Shown here piece by piece: positions 5,434-6,596 of a stretch of 6,596 nucleotides of DNA. The notes under the pieces are model-generated. The model did not search any database. It worked only from the letters and a program-made list of their open reading frames with translations, and was not told where the DNA came from. Both the position numbers and the translations under genes were made by a program. The stretch comes from an uncultured Corynebacterium sp. (lineage in GTDB: Bacteria; Actinomycetota; Actinomycetes; Mycobacteriales; Mycobacteriaceae): positions 1 to 6,596 of the forward strand of contig NZ_CALLDG010000080.1 of NCBI RefSeq assembly GCF_937999985.1. The letters run 5' to 3'. Every line of letters starts with the position of its first letter. Positions within the stretch are counted from its first letter, which is position 1.

Positions 5434-5439
5434 GCCAGT

Positions 5440-5955
5440 TTACGCGCTAGCCATTTCCAGCGCGCGGTTTACGCTGAACTGGCGAATTTTCGCACGCAGC
5501 TGCGCCGCATCCACCCCTGCGAACTCTCCTTCGCTCTCCCGCCGCACGAACTCTGGGTACAGGTTCTCCACCCGCACTCCCCGCGCATGATCGTAGATCC
5601 CAATGAAGACCTCTCCCACCGGGTGCCCATCCTGCGGGTCGGGCCCGGCCACGCCCGTCAGCGCCACACCAACATCTGCTCCGCAGCGCCGCGCCGCCCC
5701 CTCTGCCAGCTCCGCCGCGGTCTCCGCCGCCACCGGTCCATGCGCACGCAGGGTTTCCTCTCTCACTCCCGCCAGATCGTGCTTGAGTTCTGTTGCATAG
5801 ACAATGACGCCACCGCGTAAAACCGCCGAAGCCCCAGGTACCTCTGCAATCGTGGCCGCGCACAGCCCTGCGGTTAGGGATTCTGCCGTCGCGATCGTCC
5901 GCCCCCGCCGGGTGAACTCCCGGACTAGGTGTTCGGCGGCAGGGTTCACCCTCAT
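5440..5955 (-). CDS. cinA: CinA C-terminal domain protein, probable NMN amidohydrolase (PncC type)
   Basis: Proteins of this domain family hydrolyse nicotinamide mononucleotide to nicotinic acid mononucleotide in pyridine-nucleotide recycling. The 171-aa protein is the stand-alone CinA C-terminal domain; the N-terminal molybdopterin-binding-like domain of full CinA (about 400 aa) is absent. Conserved points are TAESLTAGL (23-31, with the likely nucleophile Ser26), YATELKHDLAGV (53-64, with Lys58), GVALTGVAGPDP (96-107) and PVGEVFIGI (112-120). Family members usually read ESCTGG, so Cys-to-Leu and Gly-to-Ala occur in this block, but Ser and Thr remain. Its ATG directly follows the pgsA stop (TAGATG), with GGAAAA about 8 nt upstream, so the two are translationally coupled. 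The name is by family; activity and any link to competence or recA are not shown. Confidence 0.9.
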   Translation of the reverse strand: MRVNPAAEHLVREFTRRGRTIATAESLTAGLCAATIAEVPGASAVLRGGVIVYATELKHDLAGVREETLRAHGPVAAETAAELAEGAARRCGADVGVALTGVAGPDPQDGHPVGEVFIGIYDHARGVRVENLYPEFVRRESEGEFAGVDAAQLRAKIRQFSVNRALEMASA

Positions 5956-6558
5956 CTAAGCGTTTTCCTTGCGCGAATCCAGGATGTACTGCACACCGGT
6001 AACTACCGTCTGCACCACGGCCACGCCCATCACGATCACCGCGATGGTTTGTACCACCCCACCGAAAGGCAGGATGTAGAGGAACACCGCGAGGGTTTGC
6101 AGAACCGTCTTTAGCTTGCCGCCCTTAGAAGCAGGAACGACGTTGCCCTTGCGTGCCAACACCATGCGCCAAACGGTGATGCCCAGCTCGCGTACCACGA
6201 CGATCGCGGTGACCCACCACGGCAGCTCGCCCAAAATGTTCAGGCTGACGAAAGCGGAAATCATCAGTGCCTTATCCGCTATCGGGTCGGCCAGCTTGCC
6301 GAAGTCGGTGATGACCTCGTAGCGCCGGGCCAAGTAGCCGTCCAGCTGGTCGGTGAACATCAGCAGGCTAAAGGCGAGCAGTGCCCACCAGCGGTGGGCC
6401 AGGTCGGGATCAGCACCCGGTACTTCCCAATCCCCGGAGGTCAGGATCAGCCAGAGGAACACCGGGATCAGGGCGATGCGAATGCACGTGAGTACATTCG
6501 GCAAGCTCACGCTGTGGACGAAAGTGCCAAACGAAGATCGCGGTGCTGAAGTATTCAC
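5956..6558 (-). CDS. pgsA: CDP-alcohol phosphatidyltransferase, probable phosphatidylglycerophosphate synthase
   Basis: This membrane enzyme condenses CDP-diacylglycerol with glycerol-3-phosphate to phosphatidylglycerophosphate, the precursor of phosphatidylglycerol and cardiolipin. The 200-aa protein has the complete family signature D-x2-DG-x2-AR-x8-G-x3-D-x3-D at residues 70-95 (Asp70, Asp73, Gly74, Ala77, Arg78, Gly87, Asp91, Asp95), so the metal and catalytic residues are all present. Hydrophobic segments lie at about 25-40, 57-69, 96-110, 115-131, 150-163 and 168-190. The LPNVLTCIRI start and the FGKLADPIADK sequence favour glycerol-3-phosphate over inositol as acceptor. The start is a GTG at 6558, with an in-frame TAG three codons upstream and AGGATAGG 5 nt before it. 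It abuts cinA with no gap. Which pgsA paralogue this is cannot be decided here. Confidence 0.93.
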   Translation of the reverse strand: MNTSAPRSSFGTFVHSVSLPNVLTCIRIALIPVFLWLILTSGDWEVPGADPDLAHRWWALLAFSLLMFTDQLDGYLARRYEVITDFGKLADPIADKALMISAFVSLNILGELPWWVTAIVVVRELGITVWRMVLARKGNVVPASKGGKLKTVLQTLAVFLYILPFGGVVQTIAVIVMGVAVVQTVVTGVQYILDSRKENA

Positions 6559-6596
6559 AAGTACCTATCCTACCGTGGAGCTCTCTTCGTTTTCGG

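Noticed and set aside
5411..5436. GGCGG...CCGCC inverted repeat as a terminator for cinA
   Set aside because: Only 5 bp of stem with a loop of over ten bases and no T tract; it overlaps the better supported sigma promoter.
6565..6594. Possible last codons of an upstream gene (frame reading ENEESSTVG then stop) before pgsA
   Set aside because: ftsK often lies near this cluster in Actinobacteria, but ten codons are too few to identify anything and another frame also stops nearby.

Overview
The window reads as a chromosomal core segment of a high-GC Gram-positive bacterium of the Corynebacterium/Mycobacterium group, most likely a Corynebacterium. The evidence is the gene order recX-recA-DUF3046 | bioYMN | pspA-clgR-cinA-pgsA, the intein-free corynebacterial-type RecA, a corynebacterial-type SOS box, a BioQ-type palindrome before bioY, and the neighbourhood pgsA-cinA-clgR-35-kDa antigen that is typical of Actinobacteria. 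The species cannot be settled from the sequence alone. No tRNA, rRNA, CRISPR array, insertion sequence or prophage gene was seen.

Layout. Positions 1-2096 (minus strand) hold a DNA-repair block: a small DUF3046 protein, then recA, then recX, which runs off the left edge. A near-consensus LexA box lies in the 244-nt gap between the DUF3046 gene and recA, and recX starts 2 nt after the recA stop. Positions 2181-4095 (plus strand) hold a tight three-gene operon for an energy-coupling-factor (ECF) biotin importer: BioY (substrate-binding membrane protein), BioM (ATPase) and BioN (coupling transmembrane protein). It diverges from the DUF3046 gene, and the short shared intergenic region carries a 17-bp palindrome that fits the BioQ repressor operator. 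Positions 4103-6558 (minus strand) hold an envelope-stress and phospholipid block, transcribed in the order pgsA, cinA, clgR, pspA. It converges on bioN with only 7 nt between the stop codons.

How the genes work together. RecA drives recombination and LexA cleavage, and RecX modulates RecA filaments. BioYMN imports biotin, needed for the acyl-CoA carboxylases behind fatty and mycolic acids. PgsA makes phosphatidylglycerophosphate. ClgR activates protease and envelope-stress genes, and the PspA-family protein protects the membrane. A sequence resembling an extracytoplasmic sigma-factor (SigE/SigH) promoter sits just before clgR, which would let clgR-pspA be induced under stress separately from pgsA-cinA.

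I found no convincing new system. The interest lies in regulation: three recognisable operator or promoter elements, probable leaderless starts, short direct repeats at the recA-recX junction and in the recA leader, and a very short convergent junction without an evident terminator. All genes inside the window look intact; only recX is cut by the window edge.
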